The notes beneath the pieces are model-generated. The model saw only the letters and a list, made by a program, of their open reading frames with translations. It was not told where the DNA came from and did no database searches. A program made the translations under genes and the position numbers. Shown in pieces: positions 57,124 through 64,000 of a stretch of 64,000 bases of DNA. This DNA comes from Thalassoglobus polymorphus. Its GTDB lineage: Bacteria; Planctomycetota; Planctomycetia; Planctomycetales; Planctomycetaceae. Every line of letters begins with the position of its first letter. Position 1 is the stretch's first letter. The stretch lies in assembly GCF_007744255.1 (NCBI RefSeq), contig NZ_CP036267.1, positions 5,778,001 to 5,842,000 on the forward strand, in the 5' to 3' direction.

Positions 57124-58788
57124 ATGCCTTTGCTGAAAATCACTGGTGGACGCCTCTACGATCCTGCAAACGGCATTGACGGAGATGTCTCCGACGTCTG
57201 GATTCAGGACGGAAAAGTCATCGAAAAGCCGTTGGCTGCTGACGTTCGACCGGATCGTGAGATCGACGCGACGGGAATGGTCGTCATGCCGGGTGGCGTC
57301 GATATACACTGCCACATTGCTGGTCCCAAAGTCAACACGGCTCGTAAAATGCAGCCGGAAGACAAACGCAATGCCCCCCCAGTGAAACGTACGGAGCTCA
57401 CCCGTTCAGGAACAACAGGAAGCGTTCCAAGTACGTTCGCGACGGGATATCTCTACGCTGGCTTAGGATACACGACAGCATTTGATGCAGCCGTCCCTCC
57501 TCTTTCCGCCCGTCACGTTCATGAAGAATTCCACGATACCCCGATCATCGATAAAGGTTTCTTTGTCCTGATGGGGAACAATCACTATGTGATGAAGCAA
57601 ATTGCAGCGGGTGAGGACGAACGCTTGAAAGCGTACATTTCCTGGCTGCTCGGAGCCACCAAGGGCTACGCTCCCAAGATTGTCAATCCAGGTGGAGTGG
57701 AAGTCTGGAAAGAGACCGGAGGGAACGCTCATTCGCTGGACGATCCCGTCGGGAACTTCGGAGTCACCCCGCGACAAATCGTCAATGGAATCGCCCAAGC
57801 GACGAATGAACTTGGGCTTCCGCATCCTCTTCATATTCACTGCAACAATCTGGGCATCCCCGGCAATTACAAAACAACTCTCGAAACAATGAAAGCTCTC
57901 GAGGGCCAACGAGGGCATCTCACGCACATTCAGTTTCACAGCTATGGCGGTGACGCAGATGATCAGGGAACGTTCTGCTCAAAGGTTCCTCAACTTGTTG
58001 AATACGTCAATGAGCACGAGAACCTGACTGTCGATGTCGGACAGGTCCTCTTCGGGAAAACAACATCAATGACCGGGGATGGTCCGCTCGGATATTTCTT
58101 ACACAATGTGTTCGGGAGAAAATGGTTCAGTTCGGATACTGAAATGGAAGCGGGCTGCGGAATTGTCCCGATTGAATACAAAGACAAATCAATGGTACAT
58201 GCGTTGCAGTGGGCCATCGGCTTGGAATGGTATCTGTTAATCGACGACCCCTGGCGCGTCGCCATGAGCACCGATCACCCGAATGGAGGATCGTTCCTGG
58301 CCTATCCGGAAATTATCGCTTTGCTGATGGAACGGTCTCGACGGGAAGAAGTGTTGAAGCGAGTCCCTCTATCGGTTCGGGAAAACTGCACGCTGGGTGA
58401 AATTGATCGTGAATACTCGTTGTACGAAATCGCGATTATTACCCGGGCCGCGCCCGCAAGGATGCTTGGACTAAAACATAAAGGGCAACTCGGTCTCGGT
58501 GCCGACGGCGATGTGACCATCTATCAACCTGAGAACGACTTACAGCGAATGTTTGAAATGCCTCGCTATGTCGTTCGACGCGGTGAAATCGTCGTCGATG
58601 ACAGCGAACTGAAATCCAATTCCGAAGGAAGCCTGCAACACATCTCCCCCGACTACGATGAAGGTGTACTCCCCGATATTCAGAAATGGTTCGAAGAGAA
58701 CTACACGATCGGCTTTAGAAATTACCCTGTGGATGACTCGTACTTGCACGACAACAAAGTCATTGAATGCGCACCAGATCATTCTTGA
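57124..58788 (+). CDS. fhcA: formylmethanofuran dehydrogenase-like subunit A (formyltransferase/hydrolase complex FhcA)
   Basis: The 554-residue amidohydrolase-fold protein matches FwdA/FhcA. The metal site DIHCHIAG (His62, His64) and STDHPNGG (Asp384) are conserved. TKGYAPKIVNPGG (around 179–191) supplies the lysine region, and the family's LGADGDVTIYQP lies near the C-terminus. In H4MPT-using bacteria, Fhc hydrolyses formyl-methanofuran to formate. Partner subunits FhcB, FhcC and FhcD are not in the window; in other bacteria they are usually adjacent. It follows the PSCyt1 gene by 203 bp. Confidence 0.92.
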   Translation: MPLLKITGGRLYDPANGIDGDVSDVWIQDGKVIEKPLAADVRPDREIDATGMVVMPGGVDIHCHIAGPKVNTARKMQPEDKRNAPPVKRTELTRSGTTGSVPSTFATGYLYAGLGYTTAFDAAVPPLSARHVHEEFHDTPIIDKGFFVLMGNNHYVMKQIAAGEDERLKAYISWLLGATKGYAPKIVNPGGVEVWKETGGNAHSLDDPVGNFGVTPRQIVNGIAQATNELGLPHPLHIHCNNLGIPGNYKTTLETMKALEGQRGHLTHIQFHSYGGDADDQGTFCSKVPQLVEYVNEHENLTVDVGQVLFGKTTSMTGDGPLGYFLHNVFGRKWFSSDTEMEAGCGIVPIEYKDKSMVHALQWAIGLEWYLLIDDPWRVAMSTDHPNGGSFLAYPEIIALLMERSRREEVLKRVPLSVRENCTLGEIDREYSLYEIAIITRAAPARMLGLKHKGQLGLGADGDVTIYQPENDLQRMFEMPRYVVRRGEIVVDDSELKSNSEGSLQHISPDYDEGVLPDIQKWFEENYTIGFRNYPVDDSYLHDNKVIECAPDHS

Positions 58789-58873
58789 GGGCCACTTCGA
58801 TCTTGCCAACTTGATCCATCGTCCGAATTCTGTGTGCAGCCGTGCGATATGAATTCAAAGAACTTGACGCTGC

Positions 58874-59680
58874 TTACTCCGGACCGGGAGCGTCTTCTGT
58901 CTCTTCGGGCGGGACTGACTCCTGAGTCTCAGCTTGTTCGTCAACTTCTTCGGGTGGCTGAAGTACGATCTCGCCATGGTCTTCGATTTGCTCCGCCCGG
59001 AAACCGTGGTGGCGAATCAGTTCTAACACTGCGAGAAACATCCCGATGATTTTGCTGCGAATGATCTCGCCTTCGAACAGCGAAGTAAATTGAACGACCT
59101 TCTGTTCTCGAACCAGAGCTCCGATTTGATCAACATATTTGTGAATCGGTGTTTCGTCGTAGCGAATTTTTGATTCTGTATCGACCTCTTTTCGCTTGAG
59201 AACTCGCCCTAATGCGCTCACAAGATCCCAGAGTTCGACTTCTTTAATCCGATCAGCAGCTGGGTCTTTTGACGAAACAGGACGTTCATCAGCAAGACGC
59301 GGATAACGTTCCTGCCACTCGGCAGCTTGCTCCTGCAAAGAATTCGCTGCGTCTTTGAATTTCTTGTATTCAAGAAGTTGGTGAATCAGATCAGATCGCG
59401 GATCACTGTTGCTTTCGGCTTCGAGAGGGATTTCCTCTTCCGCTTGAGACGGCAACACATTGCGGCTTTTGATTTCGGCCAAAGTGCTGGCCATCACCAC
59501 GAAATCTCCAACGAGGTCGAGATCCAAATGCTTCAAGACTTCGAGGAATTCCTGAAATTGCTTGGTGAGAGTCGAAATGGGGAGGTCGACAATGTCGAGT
59601 TCGTTACGTCGTACCAGATACAGCAACAGGTCCAGTGGACCTGTGAAGATATCAAGTTCGACACGATATTTTTCAGACAT
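58874..59680 (-). CDS. scpA: segregation and condensation protein A
   Basis: The 268-residue protein is the kleisin subunit of the bacterial SMC condensin. It begins RVELDIFTGPLDLLLYLV with the conserved FxGPLDLLL and NELDIVDLPIS, and ends with a winged-helix-like region and an acidic, Glu/Pro-rich tail. It joins SMC heads and binds ScpB, whose gene is not in the window. It is convergent with fhcA. A hairpin with a T-run lies upstream of its start on the minus strand. Confidence 0.94.
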   Translation of the reverse strand: MSEKYRVELDIFTGPLDLLLYLVRRNELDIVDLPISTLTKQFQEFLEVLKHLDLDLVGDFVVMASTLAEIKSRNVLPSQAEEEIPLEAESNSDPRSDLIHQLLEYKKFKDAANSLQEQAAEWQERYPRLADERPVSSKDPAADRIKEVELWDLVSALGRVLKRKEVDTESKIRYDETPIHKYVDQIGALVREQKVVQFTSLFEGEIIRSKIIGMFLAVLELIRHHGFRAEQIEDHGEIVLQPPEEVDEQAETQESVPPEETEDAPGPE

Positions 59681-59719
59681 CTCAACATTTCAGCGATGGC
59701 GAAGAGAACAGCAGAATCA

Positions 59720-59757
59720 ATGAACAAAACCGCATCCGGTCAACCCGAATGCGGTTT
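59720..59757 (-). terminator. intrinsic terminator candidate downstream of the heavy-metal protein gene
   Basis: AAACCGCAT (59727–59735) and ATGCGGTTT (59749–59757) form a 9-bp perfect stem. On the minus strand it is followed by TTTTGTT. It lies 180 bp downstream of the double HMA gene and just upstream of scpA, so it could separate the two transcripts. Confidence 0.5.
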
Positions 59758-59938
59758 GAATAGACTATCAGATTTGTCAAGATTCACCGAGAGGACTATT
59801 TAGAACTGGTCCTGTAGCCTGAAATTGCTCTCTCAAACATTGAGACAAGCGGCTATTCCAGAAGTTTTCGGACTATTTAGCCTGTCCCTGCCTCTTACGT
59901 TGCTGTCCCTTAGTTTACTGCCTCGACTTTACTTGGCC

Positions 59939-60454
59939 TTACTTCACAGTCCCGTGAAATCCAGCCTCGTGCAGAGCCTTCAGGACTGCTGCGTGGCTGA
60001 TCTTTGAGCCGGTCAGCTGAAGTGTTCCGTCGTCTCCATTTGCTTTCGCCTCAGCGACTCCCTCGACTGACTTGGCTGCTTTCTCAGCGGCTCGAAAACA
60101 TCCACCACAACAAAGGTGCATGTTTTCCACGGAAACAGCATCTTTCTTAGCCGTTTTGTCGATTTCGAATTTTGGACCCTCAATCGAAGGTTTTCCATAA
60201 AATCCGGCTTCTGCGAGACTTTTCAATCCGGATTGAGCTGACTTTGCGTTTTTGACTTCAAAGACAACCCTGGCTTTGGTTTTGTTGACGCGGACCCTTG
60301 AGACTCCATCCACATCGGTCAGCGCATCTTTTGCTCCTGTGACACATTTACCACAGCAAAGATGAACCCCCTCGACGGTGATTTCGTCAGCGAGAATTGG
60401 ACTGGCGATCAGACTCGCCAGCAGGCAGGAAAAAAAGAGTCGTTGAGCATTCAT
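59939..60454 (-). CDS. secreted protein with two heavy-metal-associated domains
   Basis: The 171-residue protein has a signal peptide (LFFSCLLASLIASPILA). Two ferredoxin-like HMA-type repeats follow, each with the motif HLCCGxC: Cys33/34/37 and Cys115/116/119. Canonical HMA sites are MxCxxC; here the Met is lost and an extra Cys stands before CxxC. Metal binding (copper, mercury or similar) outside the cytoplasm is inferred. No transporter or metal regulator is adjacent. It is divergent from the TIM-barrel gene. Confidence 0.85.
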   Translation of the reverse strand: MNAQRLFFSCLLASLIASPILADEITVEGVHLCCGKCVTGAKDALTDVDGVSRVRVNKTKARVVFEVKNAKSAQSGLKSLAEAGFYGKPSIEGPKFEIDKTAKKDAVSVENMHLCCGGCFRAAEKAAKSVEGVAEAKANGDDGTLQLTGSKISHAAVLKALHEAGFHGTVK

Positions 60455-60710
60455 GATTCATTGCCTCTAATTGTGAGCCAAAAGATATGGGAAGAAATGA
60501 AACGCAAATGACAGTTTCACTCTTTACTGTTCTATCCGCATCTCGCCGGTGAGGTCAATCTTAGTCTATCGAATTCGCTGGGGATCCCTCAAGAATTGAG
60601 TCCGTCTCAACCGGGCGTTATGCTGCATTGATCAGCGCGATCAGTTCCATACTGCTGGAGATTGTGTTGGACATCGCTCACGACCTCATTCTGCAGATTC
60701 CGGAGTCATC

Positions 60711-61526
60711 ATGGCCCAGTTCAAATACTCACTCAACTCCAGCACGATCAAGCCAACACCGATTCTAGAGAAAATTCGCATTGCAGCGGAGGCTGGCTAC
60801 GAGGGGATCGAACTCTGGCATGCCGATATCGATTTGCATCTGGAATCTGGCGGAACTGTCGAAGAGATTCGAAAAGTCGTCGATGATCACAAACTCGTTG
60901 TCCCGACAACTGTAATGCTCAAAGGCTGGTGCGAACCTGACGGGCCAGCGGACGTTCAGGGAATGGACGAATGCCGCCGCAAGATGGAGCACGCTGTGAT
61001 CGTGGGAGCCAGACACGCCGTTGCGGGGCCGCCCCATCATGGAGTTGATTTCGAACTCGCTGCTCAACGGTATGGTCGACTGCTTGATTTGGGCCTTGAA
61101 CTTGGAGTTCGGCCTGCCATGGAATATCTCGGTTTTGCCCAGGAAGTGAATTCCATCGCAGACGCACTCCGAATTATGGAAGGTTCTGGACACCCTGAAG
61201 CGACGATCGTCCTCGACCCGTTTCATGATTATCGTGGGGGCGGTGGTCATGATGATGTCGCAAAATTGAAACCGGAGCAGATCGCCGTCTGCCACTTCGA
61301 CGACGCACCAGCATCTCCTCCTGCAAATGAACAACGTGACCCAGATCGTGTCATGCCGGGTGAAGGAGTCATCGAACTGGATAAGTTTGTCGGGTTGCTG
61401 AGGCAGATTGGCTATTCGGGCTTCATCTCGCTGGAATTGTTCCGAGAAGACCTGTGGAAACAAGATCCCCTCAAGGTTGCAAAACAGGGATTGAAAGCAA
61501 TGCAAGCCATTTGCGAAAACGTATAG
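60711..61526 (+). CDS. TIM-barrel sugar phosphate isomerase/epimerase-like protein
   Basis: The 271-residue protein is a xylose-isomerase-like TIM barrel. Metal-ligand candidates are Glu in GVRPAMEYLGFA, Asp/His in TIVLDPFHDYRGG, His in IAVCHFDDAP and Glu in GFISLELFRED, in the order expected for this superfamily. The start IRIAAEAGYEGIELWH is typical of sugar phosphate isomerase/epimerase proteins. The substrate is unknown. Its stop codon TAG begins a decayed TAGAGCA element. Confidence 0.88.
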   Translation: MAQFKYSLNSSTIKPTPILEKIRIAAEAGYEGIELWHADIDLHLESGGTVEEIRKVVDDHKLVVPTTVMLKGWCEPDGPADVQGMDECRRKMEHAVIVGARHAVAGPPHHGVDFELAAQRYGRLLDLGLELGVRPAMEYLGFAQEVNSIADALRIMEGSGHPEATIVLDPFHDYRGGGGHDDVAKLKPEQIAVCHFDDAPASPPANEQRDPDRVMPGEGVIELDKFVGLLRQIGYSGFISLELFREDLWKQDPLKVAKQGLKAMQAICENV

Positions 61527-61580
61527 CTGCTTGCATTAACTTATGCTCGTGAAGTCCGCGTTTCATCCAGGTCTTCGATT
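61524..61580 (+). repeat. decayed TAGAGCA element at a stop codon
   Basis: TAGCTGCTTGCATTAAC then ATGCTCGTGAAGTCCGCGTT aligns by eye with the left half of full copies (TAGAGCAGTTTGCTCTACC... GTGCCCGTGAAGAACGCATT). The TAG is the stop codon of the TIM-barrel gene. Identification is tentative. Confidence 0.45.
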
Positions 61581-61988
61581 CGACTCAGCACTTCTCTGTC
61601 AGTTCTGGCTTGATCAAAGAGCGCTTTCGTAGAATTCGAGAGACTGCTCCCCCCGGAACCCGTATCTATGCTGGCTGATCAGTGCTGGCTGATCTCTTTT
61701 CACTGACAGCCAACTCAGTCGTCCCTCTGCCTGTTTTCGAATGGAATCGTCCTGAACATCTGAGGCACATCTTCAGGCTCGTCACTCAAATCGACGCAGA
61801 GTTGAGCGGTTTGGCCGGGTGAGCTTCTGATTCAAAAGCTTATCAAAACGTTTAAGTCTTTTATCAGAAACGTCTTGCAGCGTAATTCCAATCCGTAAAA
61901 TTCGATGAATCAAGGCAAAAAAAGAGTACAATCACGACATTACAACCGATAATATCGTTACATCCCGAACTTCTTAACCAGTTTGCTG
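61527..61988. other. intergenic region
   Basis: A 462-bp space before the signal peptidase gene. It holds the decayed repeat and a short direct repeat (AGTGCTGGCTGATC-like, near 61668–61697). No RNA gene or firm promoter was recognised. Confidence 0.4.
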
Positions 61989-63635
61989 ATGCTCAACGAT
62001 TCTACTCATCATCTGAATCCCTCTCTGCTCCGACGGAAAAGCCCGTTGCGCGAGATCGTCGAATCGACCGTTCTACTTGCGTTGGCGGTGCTGTTGTTTC
62101 GCACATTTGCAGCTGAGGGCTATTTGATTTCCACGGGATCGATGGCTCCCACGCTTTTGGGTTATCACAGACGTGTTGAATGCCCGGCGTGTCATTTTGC
62201 TTTCACGCGTGGAGCCGCTTTCGACAAACCTGATTCGACGATGAACATTGCAGCGGCGAATCTTGATATCCCTTTGGATGCGTACTCCGCCACGCAATGC
62301 CCGAATTGCAGTCTCAGCGAAATCAACGCACGCAAGGCTCCTCGGAATGAAGGAGATCAGCTTCTGGTGCAGAAACTGGCTTACGAGTTTCGCGATCCGC
62401 ATCGCTGGGAAGTGGTCGTTTTCAAAAACCAGCAGGATTACGACCAGGCTTATGTGAAACGTGTGGCTGGCTTACCGGGTGAGAAGCTTCAGCTCCGGGA
62501 TGGTGATGTCTTCGTGAATGATCAGCTCATGCGAAAGCCATACAGCGTCCAGCGTGCGGCCCGCATCGCTGTTTCAGACTATTCGCATCAACCCGAGGAT
62601 CGTGATCCCGACTGGCAACCTCGCTGGAAGGTCGACGCAGATTCAAACGGCTGGGAGTTCGGCGAGAAAGTCCTCTCCTTTAAACATTCTCGTTCGAGTT
62701 CCACCCCGAAGATGAACTGGATTCAATACGAACACTGGATTCGGACCGGCGGAAACCACGTTTCGCGTGTGACCTTGAGCAGTTGGCCGCCGGATTTGCA
62801 CATCCCGAGCGATCCTCGATTTCGATATGAAAAGGGTGAGCTGATTTGTGTGGGAACGTTCTCGGCGTTCGAAAAGCAGAAGTGGCTCACATCCACGGAT
62901 GACGAAGCGTTTCATCGAGCGATCAAAAAACTTTATGCAGAGTCTCACGTTGCTCCAATTGTCGATGCTTATGGCTACAACTCGTATGAGAATCGGGCAC
63001 ATTCGAATCAGCATGATCTGATGCTCTCGATGCACATTTCTAAACTGAACGGTGCAGGCCAGTTTGAAGCGAATCTCACGGATGGTGCAGACTGGTTTCG
63101 TTTGGTCATCTTGCCGGAGCGACGCGAAATCGCGGTTTTGCGGAGCGACAACTCAGAACCGATTTGGGGAGGTCGATTGTCTGAGGATGTGCTCACAAAT
63201 CCATTCGAGTTAGATTTCTCACTGTTCGATCAACAAATTGTTCTCGCGATCAATGGCAAGCCGTTGCATGCTCCAATTGAATATCTCCCCACTCAGAAAC
63301 GGCAATCACTCCGGCGACCTGCACGAATAGGAGCTTTTGGGGTCAATTGTGAAATGACCAATCTCAAACTGTATCGAGACGTTTATTACACAACGAAAGG
63401 GGAACACCCTGATCAGGTTTACAAACTCGCCGACGATGAATTCTTCGTACTTGGCGACAATAGCCCGGTCTCGCTGGACAGCCGTGTCTGGGAAAACCCG
63501 GCGGTTCCAAGAAGTTCCCTGATCGGAAAACCGTTCGTTGTGCATCTTCCTTCGCGCCAGAAGGAAGTACACTGGAAGGGAAAAGTGGAACATGTCCGCG
63601 TTCCCGACTTCACGAGAATTCGCTACATCCGCTGA
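61989..63635 (+). CDS. lepB: signal peptidase I with zinc-ribbon and large insertions
   Basis: The 548-residue protein is a type I signal peptidase. One N-terminal membrane helix precedes the catalytic Ser51 (STGSMAPTLLG). The catalytic Lys157 lies in AYVKRVAGLPGEKLQL, and box E (VLGDNSPVSLDSR) at 489–492. Between Ser and Lys boxes are two Cys pairs (CPAC 65–68, CPNC 104–107), a probable zinc ribbon. Between the Lys box and box E are about 330 residues, far more than usual, including a beta-rich, concanavalin-like segment (PFELDFSLFDQQIVLAING). It removes signal peptides at the membrane. The ATG at 61989 was chosen over a TTG two codons earlier. Confidence 0.9.
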   Translation: MLNDSTHHLNPSLLRRKSPLREIVESTVLLALAVLLFRTFAAEGYLISTGSMAPTLLGYHRRVECPACHFAFTRGAAFDKPDSTMNIAAANLDIPLDAYSATQCPNCSLSEINARKAPRNEGDQLLVQKLAYEFRDPHRWEVVVFKNQQDYDQAYVKRVAGLPGEKLQLRDGDVFVNDQLMRKPYSVQRAARIAVSDYSHQPEDRDPDWQPRWKVDADSNGWEFGEKVLSFKHSRSSSTPKMNWIQYEHWIRTGGNHVSRVTLSSWPPDLHIPSDPRFRYEKGELICVGTFSAFEKQKWLTSTDDEAFHRAIKKLYAESHVAPIVDAYGYNSYENRAHSNQHDLMLSMHISKLNGAGQFEANLTDGADWFRLVILPERREIAVLRSDNSEPIWGGRLSEDVLTNPFELDFSLFDQQIVLAINGKPLHAPIEYLPTQKRQSLRRPARIGAFGVNCEMTNLKLYRDVYYTTKGEHPDQVYKLADDEFFVLGDNSPVSLDSRVWENPAVPRSSLIGKPFVVHLPSRQKEVHWKGKVEHVRVPDFTRIRYIR

Positions 63636-63644
63636 TGCCAGTTC

Positions 63645-63748
63645 TAGAGCAACTTGCTCTACCGTGTACCCGTGAAGAACGCATTTCTTAAGTAAAAAAG
63701 CTGTTCGCTAAGAGGCTGAAACCGAATAATAATTCGAAAACTCCTCTC
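63645..63748 (+). repeat. TAGAGCA palindromic element (full copy)
   Basis: It begins TAGAGCAACTTGCTCTACCG 9 bp after the signal peptidase stop codon and continues GTACCCGTGAAGAACGCATT, AAAGCTGTTCGCTAAGAGGC and AATTCGAAAACTCC. Confidence 0.88.
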
Positions 63749-63917
63749 AATCCGAGGAGTTCAATTTTTGAATCCTCCGCCTGATTCCTCCAAACAGTCT
63801 CTTGAAAAATTGCGTATCTGTTCCATTGGATACCTATTTGCCGGGAAAGCCTTTACAGTTCTATCTGCGCCCGAAATACGCGGCGCGGCGATTTCTTAAA
63901 TTATCAGAATCAGACGC

Positions 63918-64000
63918 ATGTTTGACAAAAATAAAATTTCATCATTCTTCTTCGGGAAATCTTCAAGCAAACCGGCTGAGGAAGAACCGAAAGAGACACC
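63918..64000 (+). CDS. start of a gene cut by the window edge
   Basis: An ATG at 63918 opens a frame that runs to the end of the window, 27 complete codons. The visible N-terminus is MFDKNKISSFFFGKSSSKPA followed by acidic residues (EEEP). A short hydrophobic/basic start and acidic linker can occur in several families (FtsY among them), but there is too little to assign a function. Confidence 0.5.
   Translation, partial: MFDKNKISSFFFGKSSSKPAEEEPKET

Noticed and set aside
60765-61505. 246-residue minus-strand frame
   Set aside because: It lies antisense within the TIM-barrel gene at 60711, which has convincing motifs.

Overview
The window looks like chromosomal DNA of a planctomycete, probably of the Planctomycetaceae/Gimesia–Rubinisphaera type. 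The evidence is a PSCyt1–DUF1549–DUF1553 protein, a secreted sulfatase with a formylglycine motif, a bacterial formylmethanofuran-dehydrogenase-like subunit A (FhcA), homologues of two methanofuran biosynthesis enzymes, VWA/glutamine-amidotransferase-like membrane proteins and a signal peptidase I with a very large insertion. Base composition is moderate (near 50% G+C by eye). No rRNA, tRNA, CRISPR array, phage or transposase gene was recognised.

Layout. 1–9.9 kb: a co-directional MoxR–DUF58–VWA block (partial VWA/amidotransferase-like protein, MoxR ATPase, alpha/beta hydrolase, DUF58, BatA-like VWA protein, unknown membrane protein). 10–16.6 kb: a small secreted protein, NAD kinase, 2-oxoacid:ferredoxin oxidoreductase (KorAB) and an MFS transporter. 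16.7–19.7 kb (minus strand): Gfo/Idh/MocA oxidoreductase, MurD and a MOSC protein. 20–21.2 kb: a shortened UvrC-like protein. 21.3–28.5 kb (minus strand): a run of cytochrome-c-like lipoprotein, ATP-grasp protein (MfnD-like), hydantoinase-like kinase (MfnF-like), TrkH/KtrB, TrkA/KtrA and a metzincin-like protein. 28.9–41.4 kb: zinc-ribbon membrane protein, JmjC-cupin protein, GNAT/FemAB-like protein, sulfatase, a secreted unknown, Mrp ATPase, PurU, a sugar isomerase-like protein and YraN. 41.4–54 kb: class IV aminotransferase, cyclophilin, two membrane unknowns, a DRG-like GTPase, rhomboid protease, ArgH, a leucine-rich-repeat protein and PrkA kinase. 54–64 kb: PSCyt1/DUF1549/DUF1553 protein, FhcA, ScpA, a double heavy-metal-domain protein, a TIM-barrel protein, signal peptidase I and the start of another gene.

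How the genes fit together. FhcA, the MfnD/MfnF-like pair and PurU point to one-carbon metabolism that uses both a methanofuran/H4MPT-type carrier and tetrahydrofolate. These genes are scattered rather than forming one operon. KorAB indicates ferredoxin-linked 2-oxoacid oxidation. MurD supports peptidoglycan synthesis.

The most striking unexplained signal is a family of roughly 105-bp imperfect palindromes with TAGAGCA...TGCTCTA ends. There are about thirteen complete or decayed copies, almost all between genes and often immediately at the 3' ends of genes. In three clear cases, and one decayed case, the TAG at the end of the element is itself the stop codon of the preceding gene. I consider this the best candidate for an undescribed element in the window.
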